From positions 17,947,329-18,011,328 of the forward strand of contig OX638369.1 of assembly GCA_951812925.1 (NCBI GenBank): a DNA stretch of 64,000 nt, in the 5' to 3' direction. Below are positions 1-10,925 of the stretch, in pieces (positions within the stretch are counted from its first letter, which is position 1; every line of letters begins with the position of its first letter). A model generated the notes under the pieces. It ran no database searches, was not told where the DNA came from, and saw only the letters and a program-made list of their open reading frames with translations. The position numbers were made by a program, and so were the translations under genes. Source of the stretch: Calliopum simillimum. Its lineage: Eukaryota > Arthropoda > Insecta > Diptera > Lauxaniidae.

Positions 1-1111
1 TAAGAATTTTTTGATCGTCAAATAAGTAATCAAATCAAAGGATTTTGAAAATTCTAAATTAAAAAACTTTCAGATTTTCACATTAAAGATTTTACCATTA
101 ATATTGCCAATCAAATGGTCAAACTAAAAAAATTGTTGGATTTTGATATTATGAAATTGTCAAATTGTTATATTTTCTGATAAAACAATTATCAATAAGT
201 CAAATTAAAGAATCAAATTGTTAAATTATCAAATTTTGAAATTTACAAATCAAAACTTAAAAAATCATCATTAGCAACTGCTAGCTAGTTTAATATACTT
301 AATTTAGAAAAACAAAATCATACGGCAACTCTGCACATTTCTTTCTTTTATGGCTCTTGTCTGCATGCTATAATTTCCAAAAAAAAAAAAGTTTCCAGAA
401 AGCAACAAAGATTATCGTTAGCCGGTTCCATGAGTGTGTAATTGAATATGATAAATCAAAAGGGCGCAAAGCAAATGAGTAGAATATGTAGCAGACGAAG
501 GAATAAAAAAAGAAAAGAAAAAAACAGAAATGGACTATATTTTTATTGTCATTTTTGTTGCTTAATGCTGGGGATTTTCCCACACCCTGGACTTATTTCT
601 TAATTTTGCGCAGTTACTAATGAAGTCAACAGCAACATATGTATTCGCATGCATTGCTTTCCATGTCCTGTTTACGACTGCTGTTTAAGTGTCTTCATTT
701 TAGTTGAAGGTATTAAGTTCGTACTTCCTTAATATACTTAAATTACATCAGTGATTGATGAGCGAACGATTATTTATTTGGCGTGATTTAGTTAAAGCAA
801 AATATCAATGCTTATAGGGAAAAACAGCTAAAGTCGAGCTTTGATCACAAGGCAAAACAGAATGATTCTTACGCATAAATAATGAATTTATGCGGCTTTA
901 TCTTATGATCAAAAATCCACATCAGCTGTTATTGCTTATTACCATATAAATTATTGTAAATTTGGATTTGCTTCAAATTAATTTTTAAAAAAAGCTCATA
1001 TCATAACAACACGAAAACTACTTTTGGTAAAAACTGGCTCATATGTATACATCACATACTAGCAGTTCTGAAGTGATATTTTAATATTTGATACCTTTCA
1101 TGCATTACATC
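1..1111. other. AT-rich non-coding stretch
   Basis: No gene is visible. The first 290 bases are a loose, degenerate series of TCAAATT-like words, which looks like an old simple repeat. The rest is ordinary AT-rich sequence with short A/T runs and no open frame with protein-like composition. Confidence 0.6.
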
Positions 1112-1702
1112 AGCTTAGTGCTTAGCAAAAAGTTATGGTACATAAAAATAAGGTACATATCTTTAATAAAATCAGTGATATACCACTGTGAGGTAGTGAT
1201 ATATCGCTGAAAATATCAGTGATATTTGTCTAGTTTGCTGTATAATTTTCGGTACTATTACTTTTTGTCATCAGTGATACATCATTAACATTGAGTGACA
1301 CATTTCTAGTTCTATCAGCGACATATCACCGGTACTATCGGTGATATGCAGCTCAGCTTAGTTATTGCAAAAAAGATGTAGTACCTAAATAAATCAATAA
1401 AATGAGGATCATATCACCAATGAAATCAGTGATATATCACTGTGAGGTAGTGATATATCACTAAAGTTATCAGCGATATGTGTCTAATTTAATATATAAT
1501 TTTCAGTACCATTACCTTTTGTCATCGGTAATATATCACTAACACTCAGTGGTATATCCCTGGTGCTATCAGCCAAATATCACCGGTGCTATCAGTGATA
1601 TATAGCTCAGCGTAGTTATTAGGTAGAAGTCGTAGTACCTTAAAAAATCTATAAAATGGGGTAGATATTACAAATGTAATCAGTGATATATCACTATGAG
1701 GT
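1112..1702. repeat. 254-bp tandem satellite built on CAGTGATATATCACTG
   Basis: Copies of ATCAGTGATATNNCACT begin at 1171, 1425 and 1679, so the period is 254 bp at both steps. Each unit holds several imperfect copies of the palindrome CAGTGATATATCACTG, followed by a stretch resembling GTCTAATTTAATATATAATTTTC. The third unit is cut off about 25 bases in by the element that starts at 1703. The array resumes after that element at 2978. No coding potential. A related array lies near the other end of the window (61.1-61.8 kb). Confidence 0.85.
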
Positions 1703-1748
1703 TGTAATAAGCCAAATCGCGGGCACTCATCGCCTCACACACCGCGTC

Positions 1749-1982
1749 TTACTTGCCGGCAAATGGTGGGTAAAACACAAAACTCACTCCGTCATCCCTT
1801 ATAATTACATCATCTTGAGTGACCAATTGGCCCACTCGTCCAAGCGTGTACTCATCCGAGTCTTGGATGATAATAGCTTCCACCGGTGGCCAATCGTTAG
1901 TTTGGTGTGTGCGCGCAGACAGACGACAGCTTTCGGTTAATGCAGACTCATCGACCACTAATTTTCGTGGGATTTCCATCAT
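1749..1982 (-). CDS. Small uncharacterised ORF (77 aa) inside the mobile element
   Basis: I do not recognise this protein. The frame starts with a double methionine (MMEIPRKLVV) in AAAATGATGG context and ends at TAA, about 45 bp before the element terminus at 1703. Its composition is mixed and charged (DESALTE, QDSDEY, TQDDVIIRDDG, FYPPFAGK). That differs from the K/N/F/I-rich chance frames elsewhere in the window and makes it one of the few protein-like frames here. It lies outside the part of the element that I can align to copy 2. It could be the tail of an element-encoded protein or a chance frame. No signal peptide or membrane segment is evident. Confidence 0.3.
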   Translation of the reverse strand: MMEIPRKLVVDESALTESCRLSARTHQTNDWPPVEAIIIQDSDEYTLGRVGQLVTQDDVIIRDDGVSFVFYPPFAGK

Positions 1983-2550
1983 TTTTCTTACTTAATTTTA
2001 ACATTATTAAAGAATTTATTCATATTTATGAGGAAAATAAAACCTTGCGTTTTTATTTATAACATAGCTGTCAATTTCAGAAACCGAAGAAAATTTCGTG
2101 AGCTAACAACTACGCTGATGAACACACTAGGGGGAAACGGTTACCAAACGGTACGCAAACAGCTCGCCAAACAACCAAACAATCAACCAACTAAACAATC
2201 AACCAACCAATCAAGCAAACGCACAACGGTTGCACAACAAACCAAACAATCAACAAACCAACCAAGTTTACATGCAACGAAATATCGCGCCAGAAGATAA
2301 TTCTAAACGCACCCCAACGAAGGGTACTTTAGAAACTCACGCAAGGGGGTGGAGCCGCCATTTAACCAAAGCAATGAAGGTGTTTCCGGTCGGAGATACT
2401 TTCTTTCTATTGGTGGTCGCCGCACAGGTAAGACGTGATCCGTGTTTATTTCAATCATCCCGCAACAATTAAGACTTTTAACAGCAAGGACGCTTCAGGA
2501 CATGACTGGGACATAAAATTAATAACAAATAGATAAAATTTATGGACAAC

Positions 2551-2730
2551 TGACGGAGAAGCATGGTCGGTGATGAATTCCACGACGGACAGACGGGGAC
2601 CCAGGACCAGTGACGGAGAGGCATGGTCGGTGATGCACTCCACGACGGACAGACGGAGACCCAGGACCAGAGAAGGAGAGGCATGGCTTGTGATGCACTC
2701 CACGACGGACAGACCGAGACACCTTAAAAC
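2551..2730. repeat. 60-bp minisatellite inside the mobile element (3 units)
   Basis: Units start at 2551, 2611 and 2671, each exactly 60 bp, with the cores GGAGAGGCATGG and CCACGACGGACAGAC. The third unit loses similarity in its last 15 bases. The inverted copy of the element at 22.7-22.8 kb carries about two units, so unit number varies between copies. Confidence 0.9.
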
Positions 2731-2977
2731 ATTGCCCGCGGGTAGGGCAATTAGTGTGTAAGAACTGTGATATAATGAATTTAGATTATATTAAATTATA
2801 TTTATTAGGTTAATATTTTAATTTAATGCTTTCTCTTGGTGGTCGCCGCACAGGTTTGAGGAATAAAAGTGAATTATAACGTTTTCGGAAAAGTTGTGTT
2901 TCATTGGAAATAAATTTTGTAGTGAACCCTGGACGCCGACGGCTACACCCCGGCTAACGAAGAAAAGGTTCGTTACA

Positions 2978-3120
2978 TAAGTGATATGTGAGTGGTATTT
3001 GTCTCATTTAATATAAAATTTTCAGTGCTTTTGATATTGCATGTCACTAATGTCATCATTGGCATGTCACTAAGACCCAGTAATATATCACTAGCGCTAT
3101 CAGTGATATGTAGCTCTTTT
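2978..3120. repeat. Continuation of the 254-bp satellite after the insertion
   Basis: From AAGTGATATGTG the sequence again follows the satellite unit: GTCTCATTTAATATAAAATTTTCAG, then CACTAATGTCATC, then ATCAGTGATATGTAGCTC. It ends near 3120 as similarity fades. It gives the right-hand flank of the insertion. Confidence 0.8.
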
Positions 3121-5175
3121 TGAAGCTATTTTTACTATATATTTTACTGCTATATTTGCATAAGCATTTATGTCATAAATCACCTAATATGGTATAATTT
3201 GGTAAATCTACAAAAATAAGAACTACATAGATCTGTCTGTACCTAAGGGACGACAAAAAAGTTACTTTTTAAAGTTCATCTTACAAATCAAGTCTAAAGC
3301 TTAAAAAACAAATCAGGTCTAAAGTTTAAAAAACAATCATATAAAACCATCGTGCTCACCAATTGAATACTTTTTTTCATGCAGCATAAAAGAGGGTGCC
3401 TTCCGTTCACTTTGTGCGTTTCTCTTTTTTATTTCTGTAACAATGTATCATAATCCAAGTGATTATGTCTCTTATTACCTTTTAGTCTTTTGAAAGTTTC
3501 GCGTAACTTAATAATAAGCGTAGATAACAAGGAGAAAAGAAATAAAACAAAAATTCAACAATAAAAAGTGTGCTACCTCAAGAACCCAATTTAAGGTGCT
3601 TCTTTTTTTTATACATTGAAATATGAGAGTTTGTTTCGATTCGGTTTAAACAAAGACAACAACAATGGCAACAAAAACAACAATAAGTTGAATTCACCAC
3701 TTCCTTTATCCCACAATGTACGCGCGTATTTTATTCCATGGAAACTCAATTCAATTAAGACGGATTGTCGACAAACGAATGCAGTAGCAGCAGAATCAGC
3801 ATCGAAAGCAAACATTACGATAATCATGGTTGGCCAGTATCAGCCAAAAGAATTGACCAAATGAGAGCAGTGGGAGAAAAAAAAAAACACACTAACGCAT
3901 TGGCTGTCGCTACAATACCTAGCCATGTCGTTTGCTGGATTTTCGAATGTTGTTACGGAACTACGCGTATGTGAGTTTTACTTTTTTTCTTCTTTTTCTG
4001 CAATAACGAAGTTGCATTGAATTACGCTCCTTTTGTATTTTACCACCTGCTGGATGGAATTTTTTTTGCAATTGGCTTCTTTTTTCCTTTTTCTGTCTTC
4101 TACTTGTCGTGGTATTTGTCGGCTTCATCCAGGCTCGGAATTGTTATTTTAGGGCACAGTAGAGTTTTGTCGAAATATTGATACAACCTTTGATTAATGA
4201 TTTTTAATTAAAAATCAATTTCACGAAATCTTTTAAAATTTTCTTCTTTAATTGACTGCGCTTGTGTTAAATTTATAAATTTTATATTGTAATTTTAGAG
4301 TTTTTGAGTAACATAATTTTCGAAGTTTATCACTTCTTGCAATTTAGCGAATTTTCGGCAGTTGGTGTGTTTTTTGATTCCAGTTTCTTTCTTGCTTAAA
4401 CTCAGGCTTAAGTTTTGTCTCCAGTAACTTTTGGTTTCAATATGCGAATACTATTCTTTGCATATTCCAAATACATAAGATTATCGAGCCGATTATGATA
4501 AAGCTTAACATTTGTAATTGTAATGAGTCATTGACACAGATACCTACGAATTACCCATTACCGCGATTTCGTAAGCTAGGAATGGAGACACATCCCTGTA
4601 AGAACTGTTAATTGAGATTTCTAATGTTATTGAGTTCTTGTCTCTCCACAGTGCGGCAAAATCAAATGTGCAACGCATTTGTGAAGAAACGCTGATGACT
4701 CATCACAACTGCTATGCAAAGTTTGTGCTTGTTTGTTTATTTGTTTGACAGAAACTGCCTGCGTTTGTTTATGGAATGGCTTTTGCATTGATGAAAGAAC
4801 ATTCATGGGGAATTAAAAGGGAAACAACAGAAATGCTTGAAAGATTACCTTTCCACATTTCACACTCTTTTATAGCACCCACAAAACTTTACATAATTTC
4901 TCAAAACAAAAGCACAACAATGCAATTCAAACTCCATTGTTCTGATCTAATCCATTTCTGTTGTTTAATTTTCATCAGTTTTTTTTCGCTGTTCTGGTTA
5001 TTCCATTGTTAAGTCTTATCTTGAAGTGTTGATTTTTGGCATTTCTTTGTTTCTTTCTACAAATCTTTTTATTGAATTTTCTAGCCGCATATACTTTTTT
5101 TTTCTAAAAGTTAAATAAAGTGTGAAAGGTATGTTTTACTATCAAATAATTTTGATTTTTGATTATACTATGATA
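3121..5175. other. AT-rich non-coding stretch
   Basis: No gene or clear repeat. A short direct duplication of the type ACAAATCA(A/G)GTCTAAAG occurs near 3285-3330, and several homopolymer T/A runs are present. The frames that open here are short and dominated by low-complexity residues. Confidence 0.55.
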
Positions 5176-6014
5176 CATGAACATGAACATAACATGAACA
5201 TGAACATGAACATGAACATGAACATGAACATGAACATGAACATGAACATGAACATGAACATGAACATGAACATGAACATGAACATGAACATGAACATGAA
5301 CATGAACATGAACATGAACATGAACATGAACATGAACATGAACATGAACATGAACATGAACATGAACATGAACATGAACATGAACATGAACATGAACATG
5401 AACATCAACATCAACATGAACATGAACATGAACATGAACATGAACATGAACATGAACATGAACATGAACATGAACATGAACATGAACATGAACATGAACA
5501 TGAACATGAACATGAACATGAACATGAACATGAACATGAACATGAACATGAACATGAACATGAACATGAACATGAACATGAACATGAACATGAACATAAA
5601 CATGAACATGAACATGAACATGAACATGAACATGAACATGAACATGAACATGAACATAACATGAACATGAACATGAACATGAACATGAACATGAACATGA
5701 ACATGAACATGAACATGAACATGAACATGAACATGAACATGAACATGAACATGAACATGAACATGAACATGAACATGAACATGAACATGAACATGAACAT
5801 GAACATAAACATAAACATGAACATGAACATGAACATGAACATGAACATGAACATGAACATGAACATGAACATGAACATGAACATGAACATGAACATGAAC
5901 ATGAACATGAACATGAACATGAACATGAACATGAACATGAACATGAACATGAACATGAACATGAACATGAACATGAACATGAACATGAACATGAACATGA
6001 ACATGAACATGAAC
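5176..6014. repeat. (AACATG)n microsatellite array, about 140 units
   Basis: This is 839 bp of nearly perfect AACATG hexamer. Units missing the G (AACATAACATG) near 5190 and 5656 shift the phase. Substituted units cluster as AACATC at 5401-5412 and as AACATA near 5592 and 5803-5812. Five of the six reading frames are open (Asn-Met, His-Glu, His-Val, Met-Phe, Cys-Ser), so the long apparent ORFs are artefacts of the repeat. The same hexamer occurs inverted at 14990-15280. Confidence 0.98.
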
Positions 6015-9000
6015 GGTTCGTAAGCCTTTTCAAGCATTGGCTTTTTTGTGTTTTTTTTTATTGCATGTTTAATTATATCGCATACACCAAATTAAATTTG
6101 TACATATGAATTTACATACATATATATGTACATCATAATCTGAAGACCTTTCTGCCTTTTTCTAAGAAACTTCAAACCTCTGCCTTAAAAGTTTCGTTCA
6201 GTTTGTTGTTCTCACACTTTATTTATAGTATTCGTGAATTATTTCCACCAAAACTTTCTTTAAAAATGATGCTTAATTTAATGCCAAAAAAACCTATTTT
6301 ACCTAATTATGTAAAAACCATAAAACGTGTAAACACACTCCATTTAAACAAAAAGGCAATTTTAATTAACTATCGCGCACATTTTTCACTCAATAAATGC
6401 CGCCGCACCTTGCCTACACCGCCGTTGTAATGAGCTTTCTATCACTTTACCAGACACTGCCATTTGTCGTCAAAACGGCAGTGCCATGGCATCAAGACGG
6501 GGAAGCATGAGTAGTAGCATGAGAAAATTTTACATTATGTTCGTACATGAAACATTAACTTTGGCAGTGGAGCGTAGGGTGATGTAGACAACAACCAACG
6601 TTTCCATCGCTAATTGTTTCCGATGTTCATTAAGCGACACGATGCCACACTTATACTACAAACAAAACCGCAAAAAGGTTTTTACATTCATACAACAAGG
6701 ACACTGAACGACGACATTCTTCTTCCGTTAAAGCAACCACATGAACTGTGGGATAGAAATCATCTTGGTGGTACTGTGGTACACATTGCCAAAATGAAGG
6801 CATTCTTGCACATACTGAATGAATGATATGAGTCCCTCTATCTTCATCTAAAGTGTATGGCAGTTCATGTGCTTTGCATCCTGTTTTTGTTCATTTTTCA
6901 CTTGAATTTCGCGTGTTATTATTTCCTTTTTTTTTCATTTCTCGTTTTCTCTTGTCTCTTTAATTTAATTTTATCAATTTATGGAAGTTCGCAACGACAT
7001 TGTCAGTGTTTTTTTTTTTTTTTTTTTTTTGAAGAAAAAAATGCAGGGACTTTTTTTGGGGGTTACGTTTTTGTTTTTGGATAATTGAGTTTTTTGCTTA
7101 TGTCTTCAGTAGTTACCTAAAACATTGTTCTCGCTGAAGAAACACAAAATTTAAAAATTCAACCAGCAACCAGAAATTTAAGAAGCCAAAAAAAAAAAAA
7201 TGCCTTAGACATATTGTAAAATTTTTTCTCTTACAGAACATCTGAAAACCAAAATGTCTCGAGGACGGAGTCATTCTATAATAAATGAAAATATAGATTT
7301 TGTTACAAGTGGTTATCATTTGGATCTGTAGACCATATAATTTCAGTTAAAGTACCTTATAATGTATCAGCACAGAACCAGAAAATCACTTCATTATACT
7401 TAATCATATTACAGCAATAGCGAATTAAGTATCGATCCTTTAGTTATTTATTTAATATCATTTTTCTCGGTTTATTTGTAAAAATTATTTATATGGAGAT
7501 TAAAACCTCAAGAAAGTTCAATTTTCAGCTGCTAGATTTGTTCGTTGTAGAGACAAATTCGTAATATTGAAATTCATCATAAGCATATTCAAATACACTG
7601 AAGGAAGAAGGAGAAAAAACTGTGCATTTGAAATCATTTTGTAGTAAAGAAGGCTTCGTTGTATAGAAATTCGTTATAAAGAAGTTCGTTCGATATAGAG
7701 AAGTCTGACTGCTACATGCATACTATGATTACTATAAATTCTTTAAGAGCATAAAAGAAGTTAAACAAAGTTTCTGACTCAGACATCAGTTAAAATTGCC
7801 TCAAGATAAAAATATTATTTTAATAACCACAAATCTTACTCTGTGCAAAGAGAACCTAACGCAGATGCTTATAACCATCGCAATTTTTTAATTTTTCTTG
7901 TTGTTTTTTTTTTCTCCAAAGGATACTAACTGCATTTTAAATAATTCTATCATCTGTTTTATGTTATGCTAGTGAAATAATGACAATTTAAAAAGTGACA
8001 TAAAAAACTACAAACTCTCATGAAATGCGGTAAAAAAAGGAGGCAGGAGGAGTAAGAATGATAGTGGTATCATTAGAAAATCTCTACAATTTTTCTGTCA
8101 TAGCAAAAGTTTCCATCTTATAACATTAAGCTGTCTGTTTTATTTAATTACTGACTTAAAAACTTTTTTTCCTGATGTGAAAACTTTAAGTTTATAAAAA
8201 ATTCTTTTCAAACAATGAACATTCATAAATCAAGGCTGTTGCAAACGAAAGTTAAAACTTTTGCATGGCCATAAAGGATTTATTTAAATTTTTAATTGCA
8301 TCATAGTTGAAGTTTATTGAGCATACATACTAAAAATAGCAAAAAATACTGCAAATTATTTTTCACAATGCAAATACATGTTGATTTTCCATAAATTTTT
8401 TAAACTTTCAACAAATATAGTTAGCTCTCAATAATGTTAGAAAGTAAAAACTTTTTAACTTAAATTTTACACCTCGAACTTTGTCTTCTTAAAATTATAT
8501 AAATACAATATGGTTCGGGAAATTTTAGCAAAAAAATCTGCCTTTAAACATTATACGTGTAAATGTATAAATCTAATTTTAAAAACATGCACGTCTTCTG
8601 TGGGGCTAATCTCATTTCTATCAGTAGAGTAAAAACCAACACTTTAGTATGGCAATCATTGCAGCATAAAATGTTCGAATGATGTAGGTTTGCTGGCACA
8701 TTTGCTCTGTTATTGCTGTTGATCCTTTTGCTAGACGGATGGATTAAATATTTGAGCTATTACTCGTGAACGTGTGGTTGGTCCTACTTGAACTGGCGTG
8801 GGCACTGGTGCTATAAATGCTGCTTGTGCTCATATGCTATATAAATATGTATACATACAATGTGTGTTAGTATGGGTAAATATATATTGGTATTTCACTG
8901 AAAGCACGTGCGCTTATATTGTGCATGTGGTTGTTAATAAAAACACACACCACCTAACAAATACAAACTTGTTACCCATAAATATCAAAGACTCTGCTTA

Positions 9001-9240
9001 GGGTGTTGCAAAAATATTTATCTTAAAACAAAAAAAAAACCTTTAATGGGTAAAGCAAAAATAAAAACAGAAAATTTTTTCATATCATGACAGAGTTTTT
9101 TTATATTTTTAAAAATTTTTATTAATCAAAATTTTTTTCGAAAAAGGTTATATACCGTATATATAAAGTTTTTTTTTTTTTGTTGTTTTTTCTATATTTT
9201 TAGTACTTTCCATATCTTTCAACTTTTTGATTATTTTATT
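6015..9240. other. AT-rich non-coding stretch
   Basis: No supported gene. It contains a poly-T run at about 7011-7030, several shorter A/T runs and ACATACATATATATGTACAT-type dipteran filler near 6110-6132. Open frames are short and rich in K, N, F and I. Confidence 0.5.
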
Positions 9241-9257
9241 TTTTAAATTTTTCGGTT

Positions 9258-9560
9258 CAAAAATCAATCGATTTTCCTAAAATTTGGTACATAAGAAATT
9301 TTGAGGTCGCTGATCACAAATTCAAAGTTGGATTTACAAAATTCAAGATGTAGAATACAAAATGGCGGACAAAATTTTCAAAAATCAACCGTCAGTCGTC
9401 TTGGATCCGCCATCTTGAATTTTCTAAATCCGACCCCGTATTCGTGATCAGCAACCCCGTAACTACCATATACTAAATTTCAGGAAAATCGGTTGATTTT
9501 TGAAAATTTCGTCCGACATCTTGGAACCGCCATTTTGAACTTTGTAAATCCGACTCCGGA
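9258..9560. repeat. Inverted repeat with AAAATGGCGG core
   Basis: The left arm (about 9258-9385) carries TCAATCGATTTTCCTAAA, GCTGATCACAAATTC and AAAATGGCGG. The right arm (about 9392-9515) carries the reverse complement of each, in mirrored order: CCGCCATCTTGAATTTTC, CGTGATCAGC, then TTTCAGGAAAATCGG. Another CCGCCATTTTGAACTTT block follows at 9530. The arms would form a hairpin of over 100 bp with a short loop. AAAATGGCGG-type blocks also occur at 31.87 and 31.99 kb. Confidence 0.75.
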
Positions 9561-10199
9561 GTAGTGATAAGCGGCCCAAAAAACGCCCATGCAGGAAATT
9601 TGGTTCACATTAGTTTATTTTTAAATACAGTCCACCATATTGAATTTTTGACTGCCATATTGGAGTATTGAGTGAAAAATTCAAAATCTAATTTTTAAAT
9701 TTTTATATGCAAAAGTGTTTGCATATGTCCGTTTACCTCCAAAAATAAATTTTTATGTTCTTTGGTAAACATTTAGTACATATATTTGCACTTCAAAGTT
9801 GATATTTTGAAAAAAAAAAAAAAAAATTAAAAAATTTTAGTTCCGGAAAGAGCTTTAACTTCCGTAAATTATGTGGTAATTTTTCCATGAAATAAAATTA
9901 AGAAAAAAAAAAACTTAAATTGACTCGATGCATAAGCTTTCCAAAAATATATATTGTTTATAGATAGTGTTCCTACAAACAATTTTAACAGAATTGCAAT
10001 TTTTCTGCTATCGAAATTTATATTTTTGTTGTATATTGAACTCAAAAGCAATGAGCACCGCTGCGCACCGGGTAGAGATGGACATTTAAAAAAAAAATGT
10101 AGTTTTTTATTGGTGATTCGTGAGGTTTAAATCCTCGCACTTTCTCGCAAAAAATTTTCGCCATACTATGAAAATTGTACCAGATTTAGTAATAATAGG
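9561..10199. other. AT-rich stretch, no gene
   Basis: Low-complexity A/T runs (an A run near 9811-9827). A weak B-box-like word, AGGTTTAAATCC, occurs near 10122. No usable A box accompanies it, so I do not call a tRNA-like gene. Confidence 0.4.
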
Positions 10200-10229
10200 T
10201 ACCTACACTAGGTGCAAGGTGTAGTATTG

Positions 10230-10925
10230 CAAATGGTTTTTATATGGTGGGGTGTAGCGTCCCCTCTTTTAATTTTTCCCATGTTGTTTAACACTTAAAG
10301 TCATGTACCAAATTTTATAATGATAAAACATAATTAGAGTATTTTAAGTATTTTTATGTAAGGGCGCAAAGCCCCCATAGTTTAACCCCCTATCTATTCT
10401 TATATTATTTTGTAAATAAAATACACGTTCTGAATATAGAGTTTTGTAGCAATAACTCATACAGGAGCAAAGATATAGCAATTGATGTTTTTATGTATGG
10501 GGGGTGCAACTCCAATTTTTGCAAGACGTTTACGTTTACGCAGTTTACTTCTGTATACAAAGGTTTTGTAATGGTAACTGCTACAAGTGTAGCGATATAG
10601 CAATTCATGTATTTTCTTTATAGGGGGTGCAACGCCCCCTTATTCAATTTCCCCCAATTTCTGTAAGGTATTTGGTGAACGTAGTATACTCTTTTGTACA
10701 AAGTTTTGTAACAATAACTGCTACAAGTGCAGAAATATATGTAGCTATTAGGGTATTTTTTGTATGGGGGTGCACCGCCCCTTTGTTCAATTTCCTCCAG
10801 TTTTTCCAGAGTGTTTGGTAAACGCAGTGTACTTTTTTAAACAGAGTTTTGTAATAATAGCTACTGCATCTGCAGAGATATAGAGTTTTGTTCACTTTTT
10901 TTCGTGTGGGACTATCCCCCACATC
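10230..10925. repeat. Tandem repeat of about 125-140 bp centred on GGGGTGCAACGCCCC
   Basis: G-rich/C-rich cores of the type GGGGTGCAACGCCCC lie near 10243, 10366, 10498, 10622, 10764 and 10905. Between them are conserved blocks of the kind ACAAAGTTTTGTAACAATAA, GCTACAAGTGCAGAGATATAG and TTTGGTAAACGCAGTGTAC. Units have drifted and vary from about 123 to 142 bp. Related units occur at 31.5-31.74 and 32.66-32.95 kb. Confidence 0.85.

Larger units (their letters stand above)
1703..2977. mobile_element. 1.27-kb mobile element (solo-LTR-like or TIR element), copy 1
   Basis: This segment interrupts the 254-bp satellite unit. It begins TGTAATAAGCC and ends GGTTCGTTACA, which are imperfect inverted termini; TG...CA ends also fit a solo LTR. 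A second copy lies in opposite orientation from 22429. Read on the minus strand, copy 1 from 2977 matches copy 2 almost base for base over the first 300 bases. Inside are a CCAA-rich tract (about 2160-2270), a 60-bp tandem repeat (2551-2730), AATAAA-like words near 2863 and 2906, and a duplicated 28-bp segment around 2400 and 2829. I could not establish a target duplication. LTR versus DNA-transposon nature is unresolved. Confidence 0.75.

Noticed and set aside
1112..1702. CRISPR-like array of palindromic repeats
   Set aside because: The units are 254 bp with repeated spacers, and the DNA is clearly eukaryotic.
5104..6037. Very long open frames with Met-Asn, His-Val, Met-Phe and Cys-Ser dipeptides
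   Set aside because: The AACATG hexamer has no stop in five of six frames, so these are read-through of a microsatellite, not genes.
10050..10150. Possible tRNA-like unit with AGGTTTAAATCC
   Set aside because: No A box at suitable distance and no D or T stem pairing.
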